This document shows positions 56,976-64,000 of a stretch of 64,000 bases of DNA, piece by piece. The stretch comes from Acidihalobacter sp. (GTDB lineage: Bacteria; Pseudomonadota; Gammaproteobacteria; DSM-5130; Acidihalobacteraceae), in NCBI GenBank assembly GCA_027013225.1, contig JALUXU010000006.1, positions 1 to 64,000 on the forward strand, read 5' to 3'. A program made the translations under genes and the position numbers. The notes beneath the pieces are model-generated. The model saw only the letters and a program-made list of their open reading frames with translations. It did no database searches and was not told the DNA's origin. Positions within the stretch are counted from its first letter, which is position 1, and the number at the start of each line of letters is the position of its first letter.

Positions 56976-57743
56976 TTAGCGACCCACCTCAACCACGCCG
57001 AAACCAATGACGATACCTTGTACAATTCGCTTTGATTCCACATTTCTTACCCTGACCAATGAGCCTTGAGCACCATTTTGCAGGGCTTCCCCCTGGGCCG
57101 TAACACTCAATTCACCCTCCTGTACCTTTATCGTCACCACTTGCCCACGTTTTACGAGAAGAGGCGGACGCAGGCTTGTGGGCGTAATCACCCTCCCCTG
57201 GATCAGATTACGGGTTAGTACTTGACCGATGACCTCGTCAGGACGGGTGTAATATCCATAAGACAGGCGAGCAAGATTTCTGGATGCCATAGATAGATCA
57301 GCCCGACCCAAATGCACGCCGCGCTTCAACGATCTGGCGGCGATAACTACGCGTTGCCTTGCAGCGACCCGTACGGGCACATACAGCTTCCATGCCACCG
57401 GCCCGGGGCAAACCACCGCGACGACGGTATTGCCCACATTGGCACTTCCTGCCGGCGCTGAAAGCCGTAGCTTCTGACCACACGCGGCCAGCTTCAATCG
57501 TGTATCCAGTTGCCCAACCTTTACGCTGGGTTTCGCATCCGGCAAAACGCTTTCCAGTCTTGAGATCGCAAAACGGCCCGCTGCCTGGCGGATCGCCGCG
57601 AGAGATTCTATTTCAGTAGCGGCAAAAGCCACGTTTCCGCTAATCAGCCCTATGTTTCCGAATATGAACAGGAGCGCGCATAATGCCCTTGCATTAATGA
57701 CGCTGAATGGCAATCCCGTCAATTTCTTGTCGAACTCAAACAT
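56976..57743 (-). CDS. flgA: Flagellar P-ring assembly chaperone FlgA
   Basis: A 255-residue periplasmic chaperone for FlgI polymerisation. The signal peptide ends near VAFAATE; the C-terminal SAF-type domain is at RSLKRGVHLGRADLSM, then VKRGQVVTIKVQEGELSVTAQGEALQ with GSLVRVRN and VVEVG. Two Cys (ACGQKLRL, VVCPGPVAW) may form a disulfide. It is separate from flgM by 286 nt, which show no gene, only the flgM promoter. It is divergent from the HDOD gene. Confidence 0.9.
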   Translation of the reverse strand: MFEFDKKLTGLPFSVINARALCALLFIFGNIGLISGNVAFAATEIESLAAIRQAAGRFAISRLESVLPDAKPSVKVGQLDTRLKLAACGQKLRLSAPAGSANVGNTVVAVVCPGPVAWKLYVPVRVAARQRVVIAARSLKRGVHLGRADLSMASRNLARLSYGYYTRPDEVIGQVLTRNLIQGRVITPTSLRPPLLVKRGQVVTIKVQEGELSVTAQGEALQNGAQGSLVRVRNVESKRIVQGIVIGFGVVEVGR

Positions 57744-57938
57744 GAAAGCTCAATAAACAATAACCTTGCATTATCTTTAGCAAAAATCGGGCCGCTATTT
57801 CGGAAAGCCTGTTTTGCTATATTGACTCACTCAGGCGGCAGATAACGAACCTAAAACGCCTGGCAGTAAACAGACTCATGAAAACTTTGTGCTTCATCAT
57901 GATGACCTTAAGTTCTGGCAAACAAAGGAATTAGAAAA

Positions 57939-59159
57939 ATGGATAAACACCCGATACCGGAATCCCTTTTGGCGAAATTGACTCCCCTGGAGCAACTTTC
58001 CGATGCAGAGCGCGCATATCTTCTCAAATTCTGCCGTATGGACACGATCCCGCCGGGGAAACGCCTCCCCGCGAAAAACGCCGCTTCCTGGTTCAGCTTC
58101 GTCATTGATGGACGAATGGATCTGATCCGCGACGGTGCTGTCGTGGATCACATAGACATGAACAGTGATTCTTCGCGAGCGCTTGAACCGGTCTTCGCAA
58201 CCAAAGATGGCGAGGGAGTGGAATTTGCTCTTGCCACCACACCAGTGAAACTTTTGAGCGTACGGCGCAAAGCTGTGCTCCAACTCCTCGACAAAGGGTA
58301 TGAGATTGAAGAAGAAGCGCTCTTTGAAGGCGAGAACGAAATGCTCGTAGAGCTCTATGAATCAATCCAGAGCAATCAGCTCAATCTGCCCACCATGCCG
58401 GACGTTGCAGTTCGTATCCGCATGCTCTCAGAGAATCCGGATGTAGGCATTAATGAAATCGCCAAAGTCGCTCAAACAGACCCCTATCTGGCGGGCAGGT
58501 TGATCCAGGCTGCCAACAGCGCCGCGTACCGGGGATCGCAAACCATCGGAACCGTACGCGAAGCCATCACACGCCTTGGCCTTAAGCGTAGCACCACTCT
58601 GGCCTTGGGTATCGCGATGAAAACCGCTTTTGTTTCGAAATCTCCGGCCATCTCAAATAGCTTGCAAAAAAATTGGGAAATAAGCGTCGAAGTATCGGCT
58701 TTGGCCCACGTCATTGCAAAACACACCGGGAAGATCGATTCCGAGCGAGCTTTGCTGGCCGGATTGGTTCATCGCATTGGCGCCATACCCATTCTTGGCT
58801 ATGCAGAACAAAGTGGCTGGGATGAAACCAGAACAAAACAAGCCATGCTGCGTTTTTCAGCCATGCTAGGGACATTGCTGCTGAAAAACTGGAGTTTCGA
58901 TAAAGAAATCATTCACGCCGTCGAGATATGTGGTCAATGGGGCAGGAATTCGGATGAAAACGTGGATCTGGGCGATGTGATCATCGCCGCGCGAGTCTAT
59001 GCGAACATTCGTTCTCCGGAGCCGGAAGACTTCCCGGATATCGACCGGGTGCCGGCATTCGGCCGACTTGGGCTCGGAACACTCGAATCGGATCGAACAC
59101 TGCTCATTCTTGAAGAAGCCGCAGATGAAATTGCAGGAATACGCGAATTCCTGTCTTGA
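57939..59159 (+). CDS. HDOD domain protein with degenerate cyclic-nucleotide-binding-like N-terminus
   Basis: A 406-residue regulator. Residues about 15-125 resemble a cNMP-binding beta-barrel (LSDAERAYLLKFC, IPPGKRLP, WFSFVIDGRMDLI) but lack the recognisable phosphate cassette. Residues about 140-340 form an HDOD domain (LPTMPDVAVRIRMLSENP, QTDPYLAGRLIQAANSAAY, LGLKRSTTLALG). The HD pair is HR, so metal hydrolysis is not expected. HDOD proteins generally act in signalling. AAAGGA lies 9 nt upstream of the ATG. It sits between flgA and the FliK-like gene, so a motility role is plausible. Confidence 0.75.
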   Translation: MDKHPIPESLLAKLTPLEQLSDAERAYLLKFCRMDTIPPGKRLPAKNAASWFSFVIDGRMDLIRDGAVVDHIDMNSDSSRALEPVFATKDGEGVEFALATTPVKLLSVRRKAVLQLLDKGYEIEEEALFEGENEMLVELYESIQSNQLNLPTMPDVAVRIRMLSENPDVGINEIAKVAQTDPYLAGRLIQAANSAAYRGSQTIGTVREAITRLGLKRSTTLALGIAMKTAFVSKSPAISNSLQKNWEISVEVSALAHVIAKHTGKIDSERALLAGLVHRIGAIPILGYAEQSGWDETRTKQAMLRFSAMLGTLLLKNWSFDKEIIHAVEICGQWGRNSDENVDLGDVIIAARVYANIRSPEPEDFPDIDRVPAFGRLGLGTLESDRTLLILEEAADEIAGIREFLS

Positions 59160-59172
59160 CCCTACCGAACTC

Positions 59173-60261
59173 ATGACCTCCTTCATTAGCATCCAGAATC
59201 AATCCACGGCGATCGGCGGGAGCCAAAATCTTCGCAACTGGAAAGTGGGACAAGTCATCAAGGCCGTGGTCATATCGGGCACGCCACCCGAACAAGGCGG
59301 GGGACGAGCACTATTGAGAATATCTGGACGAGACTACGCGGTTCGCTCGAATTTGCCATTGGCCGCCGGAGATTCGGTGGCATTGAAAGTGACCCGTCTT
59401 AAGCCCGAAACCGTTTTGCAGATAGCGAAACCGCCCGCTGGAGCAAGCTCAAACGCTCCGCCGATTCAATCTGACGCCGCAAAACTTGAGTCACTCGCCT
59501 CTTCGATAAAAAGTCTGCTCGGGAAACAGACCGAATTGCTTTCCGGATTACAGAAACTGATTGCGGCGAAACCCTCGTTGAGTCCTGGGGCCCTTCAGAA
59601 TCTCGACAAACTCCTGCAAAGTACGCCGGATCTCCAGACGCTTGGCAGCGCCGTTTCATTACGCAAGGCATTGGCTCAATCCGGCATCCACCTGGAACCC
59701 ATGCTGTTACAGGGGAAAACACCGGCAGCGGGCGACTTGAAACTGCAATTGATGAATATCAGTCAGAGCCTGGAAAATCAATCCTCGGCCGGGTTACGGC
59801 AAACCGTGGATGCCATGCTAGCCCGGATCAGTCTAAATCAACTCCATGGAACTTCGCTGGCGCAAACCCAAAACGGCATACATTGGATGATTGAAATTCC
59901 CTATCAGGCAAGCGGCACCTTTCAAACGCTTCGCTTTGAGATCGATTCTAGGCATGAGTCCTCCGAATCAAGCACCGATATGGCCGATGACACCTGGAAG
60001 GTCACATTGGACATGAATTCACCTTCTCTGGGGTTTATCAGAACTGTCATCAGTCATAGCCAGGGCGTCACTTCCGCCCGCTTTTGGGCGGAAAGTCCCG
60101 AGACGTTTGCCCGTCTCCACAAAGCGATGCCTTCTTTAAAACAATCATGGCAGGCGCGCGGCCTAAAACCGGGCGCACTCCAGGCGTTTCAAGGCAACCC
60201 CCCAAACGATTACAAGAGTAATATCAGCGCAGACAGCTCGCTGCTGGACGCTCATGTATGA
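59173..60261 (+). CDS. Flagellar hook-length control protein FliK-like
   Basis: A 362-residue protein. The C-terminal hook domain features IHWMIEIPYQASGTFQTLRFEID and the TWKVTLDMNSPSLGFIRTVIS region resemble the Flg_hook (FliK C-terminal) domain; the N-terminal half is Ser/Lys-rich and low in conservation, as in FliK. It starts 13 nt after the HDOD stop, without a clear ribosome-binding site, and overlaps the FlhB-tail gene by 4 nt. This pair, FliK-like plus FlhB-tail-like, is found in Pseudomonas-like genomes in addition to real fliK and flhB. Confidence 0.78.
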   Translation: MTSFISIQNQSTAIGGSQNLRNWKVGQVIKAVVISGTPPEQGGGRALLRISGRDYAVRSNLPLAAGDSVALKVTRLKPETVLQIAKPPAGASSNAPPIQSDAAKLESLASSIKSLLGKQTELLSGLQKLIAAKPSLSPGALQNLDKLLQSTPDLQTLGSAVSLRKALAQSGIHLEPMLLQGKTPAAGDLKLQLMNISQSLENQSSAGLRQTVDAMLARISLNQLHGTSLAQTQNGIHWMIEIPYQASGTFQTLRFEIDSRHESSESSTDMADDTWKVTLDMNSPSLGFIRTVISHSQGVTSARFWAESPETFARLHKAMPSLKQSWQARGLKPGALQAFQGNPPNDYKSNISADSSLLDAHV

Positions 60262-60587
60262 ATAGCCAGAACGATAGTTTTGAAAATAAAGATGCGAACG
60301 AAAAAAGGCTTCTCGCCGTCGCCCTTCATTACAGTGGCGAAGGGGCGCCACAGGTCATGGCAAAAGGCTACGGAGTGATCGGAGAACAAATCCTGAAACG
60401 CGCCAAGGAACATTCCATCCCCATTCGTCAGGACGCCCAACTGAGCGGCTTGTTGGCACAAGTGCCTCTGGGCGAAGAAATACCAGAAAGTCTTTATTTG
60501 GCAGTTGCCGAAGTGCTGGCGTTTGCCTATCGCCTGAGCTCAAGCGCTCCCGAAGAAATGGAGGAATATTCAGATCTGACGAAGTAA
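60258..60587 (+). CDS. FlhB C-terminal-domain-like protein
   Basis: A 109-residue soluble protein resembling only the cytosolic tail of FlhB/YscU: AVALHYSGEGAPQVMAKG and IGEQILKRAKEHSIPI, with LSGLLAQVPLGEEIPESLY. The four membrane segments of FlhB are absent and the NPTH autocleavage site is not seen; the protein starts just after where it would be. Such proteins occur beside FliK-like genes. Interaction with the export gate is inference. The ATG overlaps the FliK-like stop by 4 nt. Confidence 0.85.
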   Translation: MNSQNDSFENKDANEKRLLAVALHYSGEGAPQVMAKGYGVIGEQILKRAKEHSIPIRQDAQLSGLLAQVPLGEEIPESLYLAVAEVLAFAYRLSSSAPEEMEEYSDLTK

Positions 60588-60617
60588 CCACATTCAGCGT
60601 AGCAGGGGCAGCCTCAA

Positions 60618-61046
60618 TTACCCAGCTGTTTTCTTCCCCGCATTATGCAATGCTTGAAGCAACTCGGCTTCGCCGCGGGGCAGATCGAAGGCCTCGATCA
60701 GCTCTTCCATTCCCATACCGCGTTCAAGCAATTTGAGAGCTTGAATATGGACGCTGCCCGCGTGAGTCTGCGCCTCGATGACCTCAACTCGGTCTCGAAA
60801 CTGTTTCTGCATGGCCTCTAGACGTGCATCCAGGTCAACGAGCCGTTGACGCATTTCTGCCGCTTCATTACGCAACTGCAGCACTTCTCCTTCCAGGTTC
60901 TCATGCTCGGTATGTTTTTTTTCGTCCTCGCTTTGTTCCCGGCGTAATTTCATTACCTGCCAGGCAGCCCACAAGGCCAACAGCGGGAAATAGATCAAAT
61001 CCAGCGCGAGCAGAATGCTCAACCAGTCAACATCCACTCGCTCCAC
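60618..61046 (-). CDS. DUF2802 family membrane protein
   Basis: A 142-residue protein with one N-terminal membrane segment (WLSILLALDLIYFPLLALWAAW), a coiled coil (about 35-90) and a C-terminal helix-turn-helix-like part (LLERGMGMEELIEAFDLPRGEAELL). DUF2802 proteins follow cheW in Pseudomonas-type chemotaxis clusters. The start is probably GTG 61046; no ATG is in frame. Function unknown. It is convergent with the FlhB-tail gene. Confidence 0.75.
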   Translation of the reverse strand: MERVDVDWLSILLALDLIYFPLLALWAAWQVMKLRREQSEDEKKHTEHENLEGEVLQLRNEAAEMRQRLVDLDARLEAMQKQFRDRVEVIEAQTHAGSVHIQALKLLERGMGMEELIEAFDLPRGEAELLQALHNAGKKTAG

Positions 61047-61156
61047 TCCATGTTATTTGTTCCAACAGGTCCGGTCGGCAAAGAAGACTGGTTCATCGTT
61101 GTTTTCCGCGCCCAAAGCCGTTTGCTTTCATTCAAGAAAACCTATTTAACCTGCTC

Positions 61157-62011
61157 TTAAATGCTTTTCCGGGTAAGAGCGGGTTCCAGTTGTCTGACAT
61201 CGAGCAAGGTTTGCATGTTTTTCAATACGATCCCGCCCACCCAGTCAGGACGTTCTTGGCTGGGTTGCCAACACACATTTTCCGGATCGACAGCAATGAC
61301 ATCCTTGAATTCATCACAACTCAAAGCCAGTCGGCCTTCTTCCAAGATCGCAACATAACCTGGATATTGGCTGCCTTCCTTGAAAGGTTTCATTTCGATA
61401 TCCAGCAAGCGGTAGCTGTCGATGATCTCGCAAAAGCCCTGTTGAAATAGAAATCCGCCCAAACTCCAGCCCATGCGTCCCGGCAAAGCGGTGATTGCAA
61501 TCTGGGAAAAAGGAATGATGCGTAAAAGATCGAGCAAAGGCACCAGTATCTCAACTTCGTTCACGCAAATCGAAACACAGCGAAACGCGCCATGAGAGCG
61601 CATGCGCCGTTCCATGCCCATATCGGCTGAATTGGTGCCAGCATGCTTTTCTACGGTCGGAACGGGAGATTCGGTTTCTCTGATTTCACCCTGCATACTG
61701 GATTCGGCTTCCTGAAAGCAAGCCGTCGCGACCGTCACGACGCCTGCTGGCGGCTCAGACTGGTTCAAATTACCGTGAGATATAAAGCCATCGGACGAGA
61801 AAGTTGCGTCGTCGTAAACTGGGCGAGTCTCAGGAACCCTGCATTGGTGCGCGGCGGGGATAGACTCATTGGCCGCACTGATTTCAGAAGGATAAATGTC
61901 CGACAGACAAGGAAAAGGATTGTTGGCGGGTGTCAACAACGCCTCCATGAATGCTTCTAACGCCACATCCGGGGGGGTGAGTAAGACCATATCTTCAAGG
62001 GCTTTCTTCAT
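61157..62011 (-). CDS. CheW-domain protein (chemotaxis coupling-like)
   Basis: A 284-residue protein: an N-terminal variable region of about 140 residues and a C-terminal CheW domain (CVSICVNEVEILVPLLDLLRIIP, then GWSLGGFLFQQGFCEIIDSYRLLD, and DWVGGIVLKNMQTLLDV). It corresponds to the longer CheW-like protein beside ParA in Pseudomonas and Vibrio, which helps place chemotaxis arrays. It overlaps parA's stop by 17 nt. The short CheW that normally follows is absent. Confidence 0.85.
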   Translation of the reverse strand: MKKALEDMVLLTPPDVALEAFMEALLTPANNPFPCLSDIYPSEISAANESIPAAHQCRVPETRPVYDDATFSSDGFISHGNLNQSEPPAGVVTVATACFQEAESSMQGEIRETESPVPTVEKHAGTNSADMGMERRMRSHGAFRCVSICVNEVEILVPLLDLLRIIPFSQIAITALPGRMGWSLGGFLFQQGFCEIIDSYRLLDIEMKPFKEGSQYPGYVAILEEGRLALSCDEFKDVIAVDPENVCWQPSQERPDWVGGIVLKNMQTLLDVRQLEPALTRKSI

Positions 62012-62804
62012 ATTGCATCTCCATAGGCCATTGAGTCATTTTGCCCTCAAGCCAATCCAGCAGATGGGCGTAAGCTCGACTTCCTCTCGCTCCGGGTCGG
62101 GATAGGGTCAGCGGCGTGGCCTGCTGACTGGCCTCCCTGAACCGGGTATCGACCGGAATGACGCCTTTCCATGTCTGTTCCGCATAGGTTTTACGCAAAT
62201 GACTCAGAGCCTCGTTCGCTGCCCGCGTCCGCTGATCGTACATGGTCGGCACGATCGTATGCTTCAAGCCTCCTTTTCTTGATCTGGAAACCATGGAAAC
62301 GGTGCGCAACATCCGCTCAAGCCCCTTGATGGCGAGAAATTCCGTCTGTACCGGAATCAACAAATGTTCACATGCGGCCAGAGCGTTTACCATGAGAACC
62401 CCCAACATGGGCGGGCAATCCATGATGACATGATCGTAATCAGATTCAAGTGCTTTCAGTGTCTGGGCTAACACCAACCCCATGCCATCGCGGTTGCCAA
62501 GTTGGCGATCAAGGGTTGCCAGGGCGGTACTGGCGCACAAAAGATCAAGACCTTCGATGCGCGTCGATTGCACGATGTCCCGAGGAGCGAGAGTTTTCCC
62601 TTGGACCCGGCGTTGAAACAGGGTGTAAACCCCCGGCACGCCTTCTTCTGGATCGTAGCCGAAATAACTCGTCAATGACCCATGGGGATCCAAATCCACC
62701 AAAAGCGCCCGTCCACCACGTTTGGCCTGCAGTCCTCCCAAACTGACGGTCGTCGTTGTCTTGCCCACGCCTCCTTTCTGGTTGGCCACGGCCCAGGCGA
62801 TCAT
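61995..62804 (-). CDS. ParA-family ATPase (ParC-like, chemoreceptor positioning)
   Basis: A 269-residue deviant Walker ATPase. Walker A' is NQKGGVGKTTTTVSL, Walker B DHVIMDCPP, with the switch DPHGSLT. In Vibrio and Pseudomonas, the ParA homologue in this position (ParC) localises chemotaxis arrays at the pole. Start 62804 has GGAGG 8 nt upstream; the stop of motD ends 1 nt before. Plasmid-type ParA is unlikely because no parB is adjacent. Confidence 0.88.
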   Translation of the reverse strand: MIAWAVANQKGGVGKTTTTVSLGGLQAKRGGRALLVDLDPHGSLTSYFGYDPEEGVPGVYTLFQRRVQGKTLAPRDIVQSTRIEGLDLLCASTALATLDRQLGNRDGMGLVLAQTLKALESDYDHVIMDCPPMLGVLMVNALAACEHLLIPVQTEFLAIKGLERMLRTVSMVSRSRKGGLKHTIVPTMYDQRTRAANEALSHLRKTYAEQTWKGVIPVDTRFREASQQATPLTLSRPGARGSRAYAHLLDWLEGKMTQWPMEMQYEESP

Positions 62805-62805
62805 T

Positions 62806-63654
62806 TCAGCCACCTCCAGTTTGCCGGGAAGAAGGCAGAAGGCGGGTCGGAACCGCTGTGTTCTGGGCGACCACCACCAACTCCACGCGCCTATTCATGG
62901 CGCGCCCTTTGGGGGTGGCATTACTGGCTATGGGGTGATATTTCCCGTACCCCACCGCTGCCAGGCGTGGCGGCGGCATGCCATTGCGAATCAACAACTG
63001 CACCACGGAAACGGCTCGGGCGGCGGAAAGGCCCCAATTCGAGTCGAAGCGGCTGTTATGTATTGGGACATTGTCGGTAAAGCCTTCCACTTGCACTTGC
63101 ACAGGCAATTGGCGCAATGCCTTTGCAACGTCCTTGATTACCGGCACGGCCGTCGGATCTATGCGCGCACTTCCGCTCGGGAAAAGGACATCGGCCTTGA
63201 TCCTTATATCCACCCAGTTGGGATGAACCTGAACGCTGATCAATCCAGAAGAGACAAGAGGCCTGAGCTTGTTCTCGATGGTTATCCCCATCTTCTGGAT
63301 AGGCGTGGTTTTTGGTTGATTCCGCGCTGAGCGGGCGGGCGGCTCCGGTGGCGCCTGGATTTGAGGGAGCCCCTGGATGATGATCGGCGAAGGAAAGGCC
63401 GCCAATGGAGAAGGGCTGAACGGGTTGGATGTTTGCAATTCGCCCGGATTGATTGGATGGATCGTTCTCGGCGGATGACGAAAGGCCGCCACCAAAGATT
63501 CCGAGAGCACCCTGTATTTACCCACATTGACGGATGAAATCGCATACATCACCACAAAAAAGGCGAACAGCAAGGTAATAAAATCCGCATAGGACACCAG
63601 CCATCTTTCGTGATTGATGTGATCTTCCGCCTTTTTGTTGCGCTTACGTTTCAT
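62806..63654 (-). CDS. motD: Flagellar stator MotD (MotB-like)
   Basis: A 282-residue stator protein. The N-terminal SYADFITLLFAFFVVMYAIS holds the proton-carrying Asp in the single TM; the C-terminal OmpA-like domain (VEGFTDNVP, SAARAVSVVQLL, GYGKYHP, NRRVELVV) binds peptidoglycan. A proline-rich linker lies between. It follows motC by 9 nt and is followed directly by the ParA gene. MotCD is the second stator set in Pseudomonas, alternating with MotAB. Confidence 0.93.
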   Translation of the reverse strand: MKRKRNKKAEDHINHERWLVSYADFITLLFAFFVVMYAISSVNVGKYRVLSESLVAAFRHPPRTIHPINPGELQTSNPFSPSPLAAFPSPIIIQGLPQIQAPPEPPARSARNQPKTTPIQKMGITIENKLRPLVSSGLISVQVHPNWVDIRIKADVLFPSGSARIDPTAVPVIKDVAKALRQLPVQVQVEGFTDNVPIHNSRFDSNWGLSAARAVSVVQLLIRNGMPPPRLAAVGYGKYHPIASNATPKGRAMNRRVELVVVAQNTAVPTRLLPSSRQTGGG

Positions 63655-63663
63655 TGGGTCACC

Positions 63664-64000
63664 CTATTCGATAAATCCTCGCAATTTGGTTTCGATTGCA
63701 CGCGGGTTCTCGCCCTCTGCAATAGCAGTCAGCCCCTCTATCGTCATTTCCTTCACTCGCTCTTGCTCATGAATAATCGCCTTGAGTTTGCCGGCGATCG
63801 GCAACAGAATCAGATTCGCTGAGCCGACGCCATAAATCGTCGCCACGAAAGCCACGGCTATGCCTTCTCCCAGTTTGGAGGGATCGGCCAAATGCTCCAT
63901 TACGTGTATAAGCCCCATGACAGCGCCTAGAATGCCGATCGTCGGCGCATAGCCTCCCGCAGCCTCATATACTTTGGCGGCTCGGATTGCGTTTTCCTCA
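63664..64000 (-). CDS. motC: Flagellar stator MotC (MotA-like), C-terminal part
   Basis: The end of a MotA-family membrane protein; the gene runs off the right edge of the window, so only about 112 codons are seen. The frame is open from 64000 (EAAGGYAPTIGILGAVMGLI, followed by HVMEHL, then VAFVATIYGVGSANLILLPI) to its stop at 63664. It contains the third and fourth membrane segments with the typical GGYAPTIGILGAVMGL. The partner MotD gene follows 9 nt downstream. Confidence 0.9.
   Translation of the reverse strand, partial: EENAIRAAKVYEAAGGYAPTIGILGAVMGLIHVMEHLADPSKLGEGIAVAFVATIYGVGSANLILLPIAGKLKAIIHEQERVKEMTIEGLTAIAEGENPRAIETKLRGFIE

Noticed and set aside
61047-61156. A cheW gene hidden between DUF2802 and the CheW-domain gene
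   Set aside because: The gap is only about 110 nt and contains no suitable frame.

Overview
The window looks like a chromosomal segment of a free-living, flagellated gammaproteobacterium. The evidence is gene order: mltF beside tadA, dksA followed by gluQ, recC-recB-recD, and a motC/motD/parA/CheW/DUF2802 set of the Pseudomonas/Vibrio type. A DsrE-like protein and a CbbY-type phosphatase hint at sulfur metabolism and a Calvin cycle, but this is only a hint. No rRNA, tRNA or CRISPR array was recognised.

Layout. Positions 1-290 hold a small palindromic, MITE-like repeat. 293-2167 carries purine/methylthio-nucleoside salvage (methylthioinosine phosphorylase and hypoxanthine phosphoribosyltransferase) and a DsrE-like protein. 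2489-4449 is mltF and tadA, convergent and overlapping. 4533-20167 is one long minus-strand surface-glycan island with many overlapping stops and starts: seven glycosyltransferases, a four-gene CDP-glucose-derived sugar route (cytidylyltransferase, 3,5-epimerase-like, SAF-domain oxidoreductase, 4,6-dehydratase), two acyltransferase-3 proteins and two sulfotransferases of different families. Together they suggest a sulfated and acylated glycan; no flippase, polymerase or exporter lies inside the window. The upstream edge of the island is marked by an internally deleted insertion sequence (20319-20894).

20994-30637 encodes RecC, RecB, RecD and XseA. 30755-39226 is housekeeping: a CbbY-like phosphatase, DksA, GluQ, acetyl-CoA synthetase, a small unknown protein, ValS and a conserved hypothetical protein. 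A decayed IS200/IS605 tnpB element (39238-39663) then abuts a membrane GGDEF-EAL protein with an apparent C-terminal zinc-binding CZB domain. Its 20-bp perfect hairpin covers the start region of that gene. A cluster of three hairpins separates it from a convergent DUF1631 gene. 45473-53888 carries ispG, a DUF945 protein, an Att-type ABC/lipoprotein operon with a YjbQ protein, and a metallo-beta-lactamase-fold hydrolase.

54091-64000 is a motility and c-di-GMP block: a GGDEF enzyme next to a YcgR flagellar brake, flgN-flgM under a well-matched sigma-28 promoter, flgA, an HDOD regulator, FliK-like and FlhB-tail-like proteins, then DUF2802, a CheW-domain protein, ParA, MotD and the end of MotC. 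The ordinary small CheW usually found between DUF2802 and the CheW-domain protein is missing here.

Best candidates for something new: the sulfated-glycan island with its unusual CDP-sugar branch; the transposon-derived hairpin over the start of the c-di-GMP enzyme; and that enzyme's GGDEF-EAL-CZB architecture.
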